From assembly GCF_029952445.1 (NCBI RefSeq), contig NZ_JAQPPK010000006.1, positions 122,540-186,539 of the forward strand: DNA of 64,000 nucleotides, given 5' to 3'. How positions within the stretch are numbered: the first letter of the stretch is position 1; each line of letters begins with the position of its first letter. Made by a program: the position numbers and the translations under genes. This document shows, in pieces, positions 8,688-18,049 of this stretch. The notes beneath the pieces are model-generated. The model was not told the DNA's origin, ran no database searches, and saw only the letters and a program-made list of their open reading frames with translations. Source of the stretch: Paenarthrobacter nitroguajacolicus (lineage in GTDB: Bacteria > Actinomycetota > Actinomycetes > Actinomycetales > Micrococcaceae).

Positions 8688-10391
8688 CTAGCTGGTGGAT
8701 GGGTAGACTTCACGGCCACCGCTGATAGTGAGCCGGATGTCCGTGTCGAGGAGCTTCTCGATCTCCTCGTCGGCCGGCCAAGGGGTGGATAACAGGCACA
8801 GATCTGCTGTCCTGCCGGGTAGCAGGGAGCCCTTGGAATGCTCCGCGTGATCCTGCCAGGCAGCTTCAAGGGTCATGGCAGCCAGCGCTTGCTGGCCGGT
8901 GATCCGCTCGGGGTCCCTCGGCGCACCGGGGGTGGTCCGGGTGGCACGCCGGACGGCGGCCACCACCGTGCGCCGCCAATCCGGGCTGGTCACAGGTGCG
9001 TCGGAAGCAATGTTGAAGCGTACGCCCGCTTCCACGGCTGAACGCAGGGGCTGGTGGCGGGAGAAGCGGTCCTCGCCGAGGACCTGGCGCATGATGTCCC
9101 CGGCTTCCTGGCGAATCAGGGGGTTGGTGCTGTAACCGATGCCCCGGGCAGCCATGGTCTGCAGGGTGGTTGTGTCGCTGAAGGCTCCGTGGATGATGTA
9201 GTGGCGGTTGTGGTGATTCCCTTTGGAGGCAGGACTCCCGCCTGGAGAAGTGGCTTCGATGATCGCCTCCACGGCTGCGGCGGTGGCCGCATCTCCCGTG
9301 GCGTGGACACCGGCCTGCAGTCCGGCATCGTTGATGAGTCGCAGAATCCTGTGGAGTTCAGCAACCCGTTCTCCATCGCTGGCTCCCTGGATCACCAGGC
9401 TGCCGTGCGTACAGGCCGTGCCATACGGCTCGCTCATCCAGGCGGTGCCGCTGCGTGGGATCCCGTCCGCGAAGACTTTGACGCCCGCGATCCGCAATTG
9501 CTCCGGATCGATGCCGCGGTTCCTGCAGCTTTCTGCCAGCCCGCTTCGCAGGCCGTCCTCAACGGCCCGGGCATTGGCTCCCCCGGTTCCGGCGAAGAGC
9601 ATCAGGACATTGATCCGCAACGTCAGTTCGCCTGACAAGGCGAGGTCGCCCAGCAACCCGAGCGCCGCCGTCGAACCCGCTCCGTCCATGAGTCCGGCGC
9701 TGGCCGGCCCCAATCCGGGCTCCGTGAGGGAGGTGATCCCCAGCGAGTGCAGGTACTCCTGGAAGCGAAGCAGCGCCGGGCGGAGCGTTGCGGCCGGAAC
9801 GGGTGGCATGGCCCGGGAGATCAATTCCATGGCCCCGTCCTGGAACAGGCCGGAGGGGGTGCCGTCGTCTCCCTTGACGATCACGCCTCCGTGGGTATCA
9901 GGGGTCGTGGCGCTGATGCGGGCGCGCTTGAGCGCTTCCCGGTTGGCCAGGAGCTGGTGGCCGGTGGCGTCGAACGCCACGAGGGGCGCGTCGGAGCGGC
10001 AATCCAACAGGCTCTTGGCCGGTCCCAGTATCGACTCGTCCCAGCCGTGGGCGCGGATCCAGCCATCGGGGCCCACCGGTGCTGCCATCAGCACATCGAC
10101 GACGGCTGCCCAGTCCGGGGCGACGTCCGGGTCCAGCCGCACATAGCCGAAGGCGGCCATCGCCGCCGAGACGAAGTGCAAGTGGGCATCATTGATGCCG
10201 GGGATGACAGCCCCTCCTGCGGCGTCGACAACCCGTGTAACCGGGCCAATCAGCCGGCTCACATCGTGGTGGCCAAGCCCTGCGACGCAGCCGTCCTTGA
10301 CGGCGACGGCATCAGTCATGCGGTGTGGTTGCGCCGGGTCCATGGTGTGGACCGAGGCATTCATGATCACCAGATCAGCGAAATCTTGCAT
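8688..10391 (-). CDS. amidohydrolase, YtcJ-like
   Basis: 567 residues of the amidohydrolase superfamily (Amidohydro_3/YtcJ type): an N-terminal beta-sandwich strand set, the metal-binding H-x-H in NDAHLHF, and a C-terminal TADLCLL segment closing the sandwich. Such enzymes hydrolyse amide or related C-N bonds and are usually cytoplasmic; no signal peptide is seen. It is the first gene of the minus-strand operon, with TTGAGGAG just before the ATG. The operon order (hydrolase, importer, sulfatase) suggests it works on the imported compound after or before desulfation. Exact substrate unknown. Confidence 0.87.
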   Translation of the reverse strand: MQDFADLVIMNASVHTMDPAQPHRMTDAVAVKDGCVAGLGHHDVSRLIGPVTRVVDAAGGAVIPGINDAHLHFVSAAMAAFGYVRLDPDVAPDWAAVVDVLMAAPVGPDGWIRAHGWDESILGPAKSLLDCRSDAPLVAFDATGHQLLANREALKRARISATTPDTHGGVIVKGDDGTPSGLFQDGAMELISRAMPPVPAATLRPALLRFQEYLHSLGITSLTEPGLGPASAGLMDGAGSTAALGLLGDLALSGELTLRINVLMLFAGTGGANARAVEDGLRSGLAESCRNRGIDPEQLRIAGVKVFADGIPRSGTAWMSEPYGTACTHGSLVIQGASDGERVAELHRILRLINDAGLQAGVHATGDAATAAAVEAIIEATSPGGSPASKGNHHNRHYIIHGAFSDTTTLQTMAARGIGYSTNPLIRQEAGDIMRQVLGEDRFSRHQPLRSAVEAGVRFNIASDAPVTSPDWRRTVVAAVRRATRTTPGAPRDPERITGQQALAAMTLEAAWQDHAEHSKGSLLPGRTADLCLLSTPWPADEEIEKLLDTDIRLTISGGREVYPSTS

Positions 10392-10452
10392 CGGTTCTCC
10401 TCAAGTCACCGCATCCGAATGTGATGCAGACAACGTTCCTGAAAGAAGTATG

Positions 10453-10498
10453 TCGCTTGACTGGGTCACTTGACTAGGTTTTGACGTAAAATTTCTTA
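10453..10498. promoter_or_regulatory. putative operator/promoter region between amidohydrolase and TetR
   Basis: The 234-bp divergent gap holds a 13-bp-period direct repeat, TCGCTTGACT (10453-10462) and TCACTTGACT (10466-10475), a third TTGACG at 10481, and the imperfect palindrome GTAAAATTTCTTAC (10485-10498). These are AT-rich against the background and are candidates for TetR binding and -35 elements. No single promoter pair has ideal 17-bp spacing, so assignment is tentative. Confidence 0.35.
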
Positions 10499-10625
10499 CA
10501 GAGGACTTTTCCGCCTCCACGGCACGGCCACGAGGCCGTCACGGCGGAGAGCGCCTACGATCGATGAGACCGCTGGGTTGGTGGATCCGATCACGCGCGG
10601 CAAGAAGCATGAGGAAGGTAAACGG

Positions 10626-11237
10626 ATGGCAAGGGTTCCCGCCGAAGAAAGGCGCCTGCAGTTCGTCGAAGCGGCAGCCAGGGTGATTGCACAGGATGGG
10701 TTGGCCTCGGCTACGACACGTCGGATCGCCAGTGAGGCCGACGCCCCCCTCGCGGCATTGCACTACTGTTTCCGCAGCAAGGACGAACTCCTCGAAGAGG
10801 TCTATAACTTCCTCAGCAGGGACTACGCCAAGGCGCTGGACCCTGTAGCAGACCCCGGTCTGGGCCTGCGCCACATGGTGGGCGCCCACGCCCGGCGCAT
10901 CTGGAGCCGGATGCTTGAAAACCCCCACGAGCAAGTCACCACGTTCGAACTGCTGCTCCGACGCTTCCGTGTCGAAGCCGACGACCAGCCGCAAGCGCTG
11001 CTGATGAACCGCTCCATGTACGACGGGTGGGTGAGCTCAACGCTGGAGTTGTTCCGCGGAGCCGCTGAAGCCGCCGGCGAGCCCGTCCCCGCCAACCTGG
11101 AGGACATCACCCGCTTGTTCATCTCGGGGATCGACGGCATCAGCATGCAGCACCTGGCCGACCCCGACGAGGAACGGTCCAAGCGCCTGGTGGAACTCAT
11201 GGCCCGCTCCCTGTCCGGAGCGCTTGACTACGCCTGA
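10626..11237 (+). CDS. TetR family transcriptional regulator
   Basis: 203 residues: an N-terminal TetR helix-turn-helix (about 5-50, with TTRRIASEADAPLAALHYCF as recognition region) and an all-helical ligand/dimerisation domain. The ATG at 10626 is chosen over upstream codons because GAGGAAGG lies 7 nt before it and family homology starts there. It diverges from the amidohydrolase/ABC/sulfatase operon and probably represses it until the substrate or a product binds. Its last 10 nt overlap the 3' end of the convergent MFS gene, which could also be a target. Confidence 0.9.
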   Translation: MARVPAEERRLQFVEAAARVIAQDGLASATTRRIASEADAPLAALHYCFRSKDELLEEVYNFLSRDYAKALDPVADPGLGLRHMVGAHARRIWSRMLENPHEQVTTFELLLRRFRVEADDQPQALLMNRSMYDGWVSSTLELFRGAAEAAGEPVPANLEDITRLFISGIDGISMQHLADPDEERSKRLVELMARSLSGALDYA

Positions 11238-12583
11238 GGCTGGCGCTTCATCACCAAGGACGTCACCACACCCAGCAGCAGAAGACCCGCCGCGGCGGCC
11301 ATGGACACCACGAAAGCTGCGCCCGGGCCCTGCGTCTCGGCGAGCTGACCGGCCAGGTAGGAGCCTAGCGCCGTCCCGGCCACAATTCCGCTGGCCAAGG
11401 CAGTCATGACAGTCGCCATCCGGCCGGACGGTGCGACGACGCCGCCGATGCTGAAGACCGTGACCATGACCGGACCCACCGGGATGCCAAGGAGAAGCAG
11501 CACCGCGACCATCGGCCAGATTCCGGCCGGGAGGATCAACAACACGGACAACGCGGTCATTGCCAGCGCGGCAGCCACCCACCGGGATGCCAGGCTGAAA
11601 CGTTGCGGCCAAAAAGCCACAGACAATGCTGCCACAGCAGAACTCAGGCCCATCACGGCATACAGCAGTCCTGCGATCTCGGCAGTTGCGTACTGGGCGG
11701 AATAGGCACTGAGCGCATTCTGGGTGGCGCCAAAGAAGGTACCCATGCACACCATCGCCACCACCGGCACAGCCACCACGGCCACAGCCCACCGGCTGCG
11801 TCGCTGGGGACGTTCGGCTTCCGTACCGGAAGCGTCGACGCCGGAGCCCGCGTTCCGGGGCGCAGGCACCACGGCTTGCTGGCTGGGGTGGACGGCGAAA
11901 GCAGGGACCAGGGTGATGGTCATGACGGCGGCAAGCGCGAGGGGCAGCCATGGGGCTACCATGCTGGCCAGCACACCCACCAGCGCCGGACCGAGCACGA
12001 ACGTCACCTCGTCAGCTGTGCCTTCGTAAGACAGTGCCGTATCGAGATCAGCCCGGCTGGCGGCCACGCTTCTTTTGCCGCCGGTTGCGCCGGGAGAAAG
12101 ATTGCGGGTGGTCAGGGCCATCCAGCGCACGCGGGCCATGGGGCCCACCTGGGGGCAACTCGCACCGGCAAGGAAGGCCGCAATCAGGACGCCCGCGGCA
12201 TCTGCCACCTCCCCGTAGCCGGGAGTGATGTAGGCGGCGGCCAAGAGCCCGGCAACAGCCAAAGTATTGATAACAGCAGCAACGAGCAGGACGATGCGTT
12301 GCCCCGCACGATCAGCCAAGGCGCCCAGGACAGGTGCGCCCAGGGCGGAGCCGATACCGACCGCGCCCGCAGCCATGCCGCCGATTGCATATGAATGGCT
12401 GACTGCAGTGACCAGGGTCAGGGTGCCAACGGTCAACATGGCAAGGGGAAGCCGGGCGAAGAGGCCCAGCGGCAGGAAACCTGGTCCAGCAAGTTCGGGC
12501 AGTCGCGCAAAACGGCCAGGCAGACGGGAGGTCCGTGCGGGTGCTGATGACAAGGGCTGGGAGGCCACAGAAGTTTTTTCCAT
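11228..12583 (-). CDS. MFS transporter
   Basis: 451 residues with about 12 transmembrane helices and a cytoplasmic N-terminal tail; the LADRAGQRIVLL loop between helices 2 and 3 matches the MFS motif A region. Probably a drug or metabolite exporter, substrate unknown. The ATG at 12583 has only a weak Shine-Dalgarno, while a very strong one 34 nt further upstream drives a 4-codon mini-ORF (see 12597-12611), suggesting leader-controlled expression. It converges on and overlaps the TetR gene by 10 nt. Confidence 0.85.
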   Translation of the reverse strand: MEKTSVASQPLSSAPARTSRLPGRFARLPELAGPGFLPLGLFARLPLAMLTVGTLTLVTAVSHSYAIGGMAAGAVGIGSALGAPVLGALADRAGQRIVLLVAAVINTLAVAGLLAAAYITPGYGEVADAAGVLIAAFLAGASCPQVGPMARVRWMALTTRNLSPGATGGKRSVAASRADLDTALSYEGTADEVTFVLGPALVGVLASMVAPWLPLALAAVMTITLVPAFAVHPSQQAVVPAPRNAGSGVDASGTEAERPQRRSRWAVAVVAVPVVAMVCMGTFFGATQNALSAYSAQYATAEIAGLLYAVMGLSSAVAALSVAFWPQRFSLASRWVAAALAMTALSVLLILPAGIWPMVAVLLLLGIPVGPVMVTVFSIGGVVAPSGRMATVMTALASGIVAGTALGSYLAGQLAETQGPGAAFVVSMAAAAGLLLLGVVTSLVMKRQPQA

Positions 12584-12596
12584 TGATCCGGGTTCG

Positions 12597-12611
12597 CTAA
12601 AGATTGCGCAT
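12597..12611 (-). other. possible 4-codon leader mini-ORF (MRNL)
   Basis: On the minus strand GGGAGGAGGG, the best Shine-Dalgarno in the neighbourhood, precedes ATG-CGC-AAT-CTT-TAG. The frame differs from the MFS gene that starts 13 nt later, so it cannot be an alternative MFS start. It may be a regulatory upstream ORF; no function is proven. Confidence 0.35.
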
Positions 12612-12669
12612 CGTCCCTCCTCCCGATGCGCGCGACCCGGTGTAACGGGTTAAGTCTATCGGATACCTG

Positions 12670-15600
12670 TCATACCGGAACAGCTTCGGCAATCCGCACT
12701 GTGGAACCATGCCGGCCTTTGACCACTTGAAGCTGGTTGGTGATGCGTTGCTTCATCTCCGCCACGTGGCTGACCAAACCAACCACCCTGCCGCCGTCGC
12801 GAAGTCCCTCCAAGGCGTCCATGACCTGTTCCAGCGCCTGCTCATCAAGGCTCCCAAAGCCTTCGTCCACGAACAGTGTTTCGATGTCAACGCCGCCGGC
12901 TTCCTGCTGGACGACATCCGCCAACCCCAGCGCCAACGACAACGACGCCATGAAGGACTCGCCCCCGGAGAGCGTGGACGTGTCACGACGCTGTCCGGTC
13001 CACTCGTCCACGACTTCCAGGCCGAGGCCCGACTTCGCACCCCGGGCAGCCTTGGCGTCAGTATGTTGCAGGGTATAACGGCCATCGCTCATGGCAACGA
13101 GCCGCTCGGAGGCAGCAATGGCTACTTGCTCCAATCGAGCAGCCAGGACATAGGTGTTCAGGCTCATCCGGTAACCGTTATCGCCTGCCCCCCTGGCGGT
13201 ATCGGCCAGTTCGGCGAGCATCCGGGCACGCATCCGGGGTCCATTTCCGGCCTGGGCCAGGGCTTCGTAGTCCGAACGTAGTCGTCGGACCGTCTCCGCC
13301 GACTTTTGCGCCAGACCCGCTGCAAGCGCTGTGGCCCGGGCGTCGTCCGCGGCCACGGCTGCAAGCCGTTCGGCCTCGGCAAGTTCGGCTTCGGGCAGGG
13401 GAAGTTCACCGATGCTGACTTCCTTGGCTGCCAGGACGAGGTCTTCATTGGCGAACAATTCGTCCAGCCGGGCCGTCTCGGCGTCAAAATCCGCAAGATC
13501 CGTCTCAAGACCCACCACATCGGCAGGTGCAAGGATGTCGTTGCGGGCTTCGGTGGCCGAGGAGAATCCCGATGCCAGGAGGGCTTTCTCCAACGACGCT
13601 GAGGCTTCCTGTTGTGCTTCTTCGGCTCGCACCAGCCCGGACCCGGCGTCGGCGGCAGCTTGAAGAAGCGCGCAGTCCTCGGTCACAGCCTCCAAACGGT
13701 CCCGCAGCCTCGGATAACCGGCACGCAACGTCGATAATGCTTCTTCGAGGACAGCGTGCTGTTCCTGGAGCAGCACTGCAGTCGATAGAGCCTGCCCCTC
13801 GGCCTGCAAGCACCCTGCGTGCTCCTCTTGCACGGTGAGCAAACGCTGGGCGAGCTTCTCCTGGCGGCCACGGAGCTGTTCCAACAAATCTGCGGCCTCC
13901 TTGGCGGCAGCTGCTGCTGAGCGGGCTTCAGCCAAGCGGGCATCGGCTTCCGCAGCATCCGTCGCGCCGCCCTGGGCCTCCAATCCAGCGACAACCTGGG
14001 CCGCAGAGGAGAGTTGGTCAGCCAGCTGCCCAACGGTCTTTTCGCTGTCTTCGAAGCGGACCCTCGCTTCCTCTTCTTCCTGGGCCAAGGAAAGGGCAGT
14101 GCGGACTGCTGCCGCAGGGTTCGGGTGCTCCTTGCTGCCGCAAACAGCGCAGGGCTCTCCAATCTCCAACGCGGCGGCGAGTTCGCCGGCTGCATTGGCG
14201 AGCCGCAGCTCCCGGACATCGAGCCATTGCTGCCTGAGATCCTGGGAGGCCGTCCGGGCTTCCAGATGCCCCGCAGTGAGGAGGTTCAACTCTCCAGCCG
14301 CGGACGAGTAGCGGGACACAATGCCTACCAGCTCAGCAGCTGCCTTAGCCGCGCGTTCCGTCTCAGCCATTTGGGCGGCCACGGGCACCAAGGGCTCCAT
14401 GCGGGTTTCCACAAGGGTGGCATCCTCGCGCAATTGCTTCAGCGCAGCTGCTGCCGCTTCGGCCGCCGTTCGCTGGCGGGCTGCGTCCCTTTGCTGTACG
14501 GCCAGGCGGGCGGCCAGTTCCTCGAGGCGCTGTTCATCGGGAAGCCGGGCCTCCAGTATGGCAATTGAGGCCTTGACGCTTTCCAAGGCAGCATCGGGAT
14601 TTTCCGCTTCCAGGCTTGCTGCGGCCAGCTTCCCGCGGAGCTGGGCCATCCGGGCTTCAGCTTCCTGGTACTTGCGCGCGGCCGCGTCAACGGCGTCGAG
14701 TTGACCGCTGAGGACAGCAGCGCGCCGGTGCTTTGCAAGCAGTTCCCTGTTCTCCAGGGCCCTTGGAGCAGCCAATTCAAGCAGGACACTTCTTTGTGTG
14801 GCTGCACGAAGCCGTCCGTGCCGCAGTGTTTTCTCCTGGTCCTCCCGCAGTGCCCCGCTCAAACGGATGGATACGGAGTCAGCCTGGTTGGCTTGTTCCT
14901 CACGTCGCTTCCATTCGGCGCCCACTTGCGCTTCCACGTCAGCGAGCCAGAGGCCGGGGTCGGTCACGGTGCCCGACGCAGCATTATCGGTCTCTGTTCC
15001 AGCCTCCGTTAGACCGAGCTGCCCATGCTCGGAGGCCACCTTGTCCAGGAGCATTTTGAGCTCGGAAGCATTCTCCTCCACAGCCTTTGCAGCGTCTGCG
15101 GCCTGACGGGCGAGCTGCCGTTCCACCGCTTCGAAACGTTGGGTGCCAAAGAGCTTCTGCAACAGCTCCAGCCGGTCACTCGCTTTGGACCGCAGGAAGG
15201 CCGCGAAATCGCCCTGCGGCAACATCACCACCCGGGTGAACTGATCCCTGTCCATGCCAAGGACATCGGAGAGCTCAGCACCGACTTCGTCATTCCTTGA
15301 TGATTTTTCTTCCCAACCGCCTGCCACCCGCTCCCGGAGGAGGGTCTTGGCCTGCTGGGTGGTGAACCCTTTCCTGCCCCGTGCACTCGGGCGTTCCCAG
15401 GCAGGCGAGCGTGTCACTTCGAAGCGCCGTCCGCGTGCCGAAAATTCGCACACTACGCGTGGTTCGGCAGAAGGTGCAGCGTGATCGCTGCGGAGGCGTT
15501 TTCCTTCCTGGCGTGCGCCGGGCACGGCCCCGTACAAGGCAAAGCAGATGGCATCAAGGATGCTGGTCTTGCCGGCCCCGGTGGCACCGTTGAGGAGGAA

Positions 15601-15690
15601 GAGTCCTTGCGCTCCCAACTGATCGAAGTCGATGTGTTGGGCTGTGGCGAAAGGGCCGAAGGCTTCTATTTCCAGGCGGTGGATTCTCAT
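12670..15690 (-). CDS. sbcC: exonuclease subunit SbcC
   Basis: 1006-residue SMC-like ATPase. Walker A GATGAGKTS (35-43) is followed by long coiled coils, a zinc-hook C-A-V-C at about residue 515, returning coils, and at the C-terminus the ABC signature LSGGESF and Walker B with LFVDEGFGSLDE. With SbcD it forms a nuclease that opens hairpins and processes blocked DNA ends. It overlaps sbcD by 4 nt (ATGA), so the two subunits are translationally coupled. Length and architecture are normal for actinobacterial SbcC. Confidence 0.95.
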   Translation of the reverse strand: MRIHRLEIEAFGPFATAQHIDFDQLGAQGLFLLNGATGAGKTSILDAICFALYGAVPGARQEGKRLRSDHAAPSAEPRVVCEFSARGRRFEVTRSPAWERPSARGRKGFTTQQAKTLLRERVAGGWEEKSSRNDEVGAELSDVLGMDRDQFTRVVMLPQGDFAAFLRSKASDRLELLQKLFGTQRFEAVERQLARQAADAAKAVEENASELKMLLDKVASEHGQLGLTEAGTETDNAASGTVTDPGLWLADVEAQVGAEWKRREEQANQADSVSIRLSGALREDQEKTLRHGRLRAATQRSVLLELAAPRALENRELLAKHRRAAVLSGQLDAVDAAARKYQEAEARMAQLRGKLAAASLEAENPDAALESVKASIAILEARLPDEQRLEELAARLAVQQRDAARQRTAAEAAAAALKQLREDATLVETRMEPLVPVAAQMAETERAAKAAAELVGIVSRYSSAAGELNLLTAGHLEARTASQDLRQQWLDVRELRLANAAGELAAALEIGEPCAVCGSKEHPNPAAAVRTALSLAQEEEEARVRFEDSEKTVGQLADQLSSAAQVVAGLEAQGGATDAAEADARLAEARSAAAAAKEAADLLEQLRGRQEKLAQRLLTVQEEHAGCLQAEGQALSTAVLLQEQHAVLEEALSTLRAGYPRLRDRLEAVTEDCALLQAAADAGSGLVRAEEAQQEASASLEKALLASGFSSATEARNDILAPADVVGLETDLADFDAETARLDELFANEDLVLAAKEVSIGELPLPEAELAEAERLAAVAADDARATALAAGLAQKSAETVRRLRSDYEALAQAGNGPRMRARMLAELADTARGAGDNGYRMSLNTYVLAARLEQVAIAASERLVAMSDGRYTLQHTDAKAARGAKSGLGLEVVDEWTGQRRDTSTLSGGESFMASLSLALGLADVVQQEAGGVDIETLFVDEGFGSLDEQALEQVMDALEGLRDGGRVVGLVSHVAEMKQRITNQLQVVKGRHGSTVRIAEAVPV

Positions 15691-16862
15691 AGTTCCGCCT
15701 CTTCCAGGCGCACAGCCTCAAGGGCCTCGCGCAATGCGGCTGCCTCGGTCTCAGACGGTCCCCGGTCCCGGACATGCTCCAGGAAGCCGCAGCAAACCTC
15801 CAGGTCATTTTCCGCTTCGGCCAGGCGACTGCTGTAACTTGTCTTCGTTTTAGGCCCGACACCCTCCGGATCAAACGCCAGGACCAACGTTTCCGGGAAA
15901 CGCGTGCGTAATTTCTCCATGGCCTGGGGTGGACGTTCGGCATCAGTCAGGGTCACTTGGCAGTATGCGGTCCTGGCCCAGGCGTACTCTTCCGAGGTCA
16001 GCAAGTCATCCAGCTTCCCGCGAAGGATGGCCAGCGCCTTGGGCGCCTCCCACCGGACCTCCTGAACGCGTGCTGCACCATCGGCCTCGATATCGACCAA
16101 CCACGCGCCCTTGTGGTGCTTGGCCTCGGAGAAGGAATAGGCCAGGGGCGAACCGGAATACCGGACATTGGGAGCCAGCTCCTGGCGTCCGTGCAGGTGC
16201 CCCAAAGCGGTGTACGTAAAGTCCTCGAAGAGGTCCAGGGGTACTGCGCCAAGGCCCCCGATGCTGATGTCCCGCTCGCTTTCGGAGGTGATGCCTCCAC
16301 TGGCAAAGGTATGGGCCAGGACAACGGGATGGACAAGGCCGGATTCCCGTCGGCGCTCAACGTCGCGCCGCACCCGCTCGACGGCTTCCTTGGTGACGTC
16401 AAAGTGGTTTGCGGCGTCCACACCCAACCGCTCCGCCACGAGCCTGGGCTCGAGGTAGGGAATTCCGTAGATCGCCACCTCGGCAGGCGAATCCCCCTCG
16501 CGCCCCAAAGGCAAGACGACCGGGACGTCCAATTCCTCCACGCGGGTCCGGAGATGGACTCCCCCACGTTCCAGCAGCCTGGACGCGAATCCCAACCTTA
16601 TGGCGGAATCGTGGTTGCCGCTGGTCAAAACTACGGTGGCACCGGCCTCGGTAAGACGGACCAGAGCGTCATCAAGCAGCTTTACAACGTCCAGGCCCGG
16701 CAACGCACGGTCATAGACGTCGCCTGCTATCAGCACCACATCCACTGATTCGGACGCGACGAAAGCCACCAACTGGTCCACGAAACTGCGTTGGGCATCA
16801 AGCATGCCCACGCCGTGGAACGACCGGCCCAAATGCCAGTCCGAGGTATGGAGTAACCGCAT
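15687..16862 (-). CDS. sbcD: exonuclease subunit SbcD
   Basis: 391-residue calcineurin-type phosphoesterase. Metal-binding motifs are in order: SDWHLGR (DxH), AGDVYD (GDxxD), SGNHD (GNHD) and a downstream H-x-H in LGHLHG. It is the Mre11-like nuclease subunit partnering SbcC. The ATG at 16862 begins exactly at the conserved MRLLHTSDWH. First gene of a two-gene operon. Confidence 0.95.
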   Translation of the reverse strand: MRLLHTSDWHLGRSFHGVGMLDAQRSFVDQLVAFVASESVDVVLIAGDVYDRALPGLDVVKLLDDALVRLTEAGATVVLTSGNHDSAIRLGFASRLLERGGVHLRTRVEELDVPVVLPLGREGDSPAEVAIYGIPYLEPRLVAERLGVDAANHFDVTKEAVERVRRDVERRRESGLVHPVVLAHTFASGGITSESERDISIGGLGAVPLDLFEDFTYTALGHLHGRQELAPNVRYSGSPLAYSFSEAKHHKGAWLVDIEADGAARVQEVRWEAPKALAILRGKLDDLLTSEEYAWARTAYCQVTLTDAERPPQAMEKLRTRFPETLVLAFDPEGVGPKTKTSYSSRLAEAENDLEVCCGFLEHVRDRGPSETEAAALREALEAVRLEEAEL

Positions 16863-16933
16863 ATTTCCAAGCTAACCGGGGGCACCGACAAAAAAGCGCA
16901 GGCAAGCCGTCCGCCGTCGGGCCTTAAGGTTAC

Positions 16934-17845
16934 CTAGCCCTTCTTGCCGTCGAAGAAGTCGCGGGCGTCGTCATTGGCCGGCGTTGCCGGAAGCGGCTGA
17001 GCAGCCGTCTCGGTTGCGGAGTCCGGAGCGTCAGCAGGAATCCCGGCTTCGGCATCGAAGTCGTCATTGATGGCATCCGAGCCGCCCGGGCGTTCGGCAA
17101 CCGTGGCCGATCCCAGCGACAATCCCTGCATTCCCCGGAATGCCAACCCTGCCAGTGCCGCGCCCATCAGCGGGGCCACCCAGAAGAGCCACAGTCCCTC
17201 AAGGGCCCATGACGGGCTGAAGAAGGCCTGGGCGGTTGCGCGCGCCGGGTTGAACGGGAGGTTGCCGAGCACCTGGCCGAACTGCAGCAACACAGCGACG
17301 GTGAGTCCCACCGCGAACGGTGCCATGGACGGGAGGGCGCGTCGGCCGGCTGTCGCACCGAGGAAGACAGCGACAAGCAGCGCAGCGCCAACAACTTCAA
17401 CCAGCAGCACGCCGGCCATCTGGGTTTGCGCCACTGCGTGTTCTCCGAAGCCCGCTGCTGCGGACCCGAAAGCTGCCCGCGCATCCGTAAGTACGGGCAC
17501 CATTGTCACGACGATGAACACCAGCGCCGCGCCGATCACGCTGCCGATGATCTGAGCTGCGACGTAAGCGAGCGCCGCCACGGCCCTGATGCGTCCGGCA
17601 ATGAGGTTGCCCAGGGTGATCACCGGGTTGAAATGCCCGCCGGATACGTGGCCGAAAGCCAGCATGACCACGGTAACTGTCAGTCCTGTGGCGAGGGCTG
17701 CAGGAAGCGGAGCCCCTGATGGGTTCGAGAAAATCGCTACGCCCGCCGCGACCAGGACGACGAACAACGATCCCAGGGCTTCGGCCGACAACCTGGCCAG
17801 GAGTCCCGGTTGGGGATCGGAAGCGGCCTGCACAGAAGAGGTCAT
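16934..17845 (-). CDS. aquaporin / MIP family channel
   Basis: 303 residues with six membrane helices and the two half-helix pore motifs, one as NPV (in GGHFNPVITLG) and one as NPA followed by Arg (FNPARATAQAFF), as in water and small-solute channels. After the last helix comes an unusually long, acidic, Ala/Asp-rich cytoplasmic tail of roughly 60 residues. The start at 17845 is supported by AAGGA upstream. The 204-bp stretch before it (17846-18049) has no gene that I can support. Water versus glycerol selectivity cannot be read with certainty. Confidence 0.9.
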   Translation of the reverse strand: MTSSVQAASDPQPGLLARLSAEALGSLFVVLVAAGVAIFSNPSGAPLPAALATGLTVTVVMLAFGHVSGGHFNPVITLGNLIAGRIRAVAALAYVAAQIIGSVIGAALVFIVVTMVPVLTDARAAFGSAAAGFGEHAVAQTQMAGVLLVEVVGAALLVAVFLGATAGRRALPSMAPFAVGLTVAVLLQFGQVLGNLPFNPARATAQAFFSPSWALEGLWLFWVAPLMGAALAGLAFRGMQGLSLGSATVAERPGGSDAINDDFDAEAGIPADAPDSATETAAQPLPATPANDDARDFFDGKKG

Positions 17846-18049
17846 GGGGAACGGGTCCTTACGGTCGGGGTGGAAGCTTGGGTGTCGGTGGGCACCGCGT
17901 GGCAATGCGGATCGCGGTCGGGCAAGCCCTTGGACCTGCCCGGGGCCCTTGGGCATTTTGCCATCCGAATCTGGACAGTTGCTGGATCGGATCGAAGGTG
18001 GTGGATCTGAACAGTGGCTGGGCTTAGGGGGTTGGGTGCCACTTCGAGC

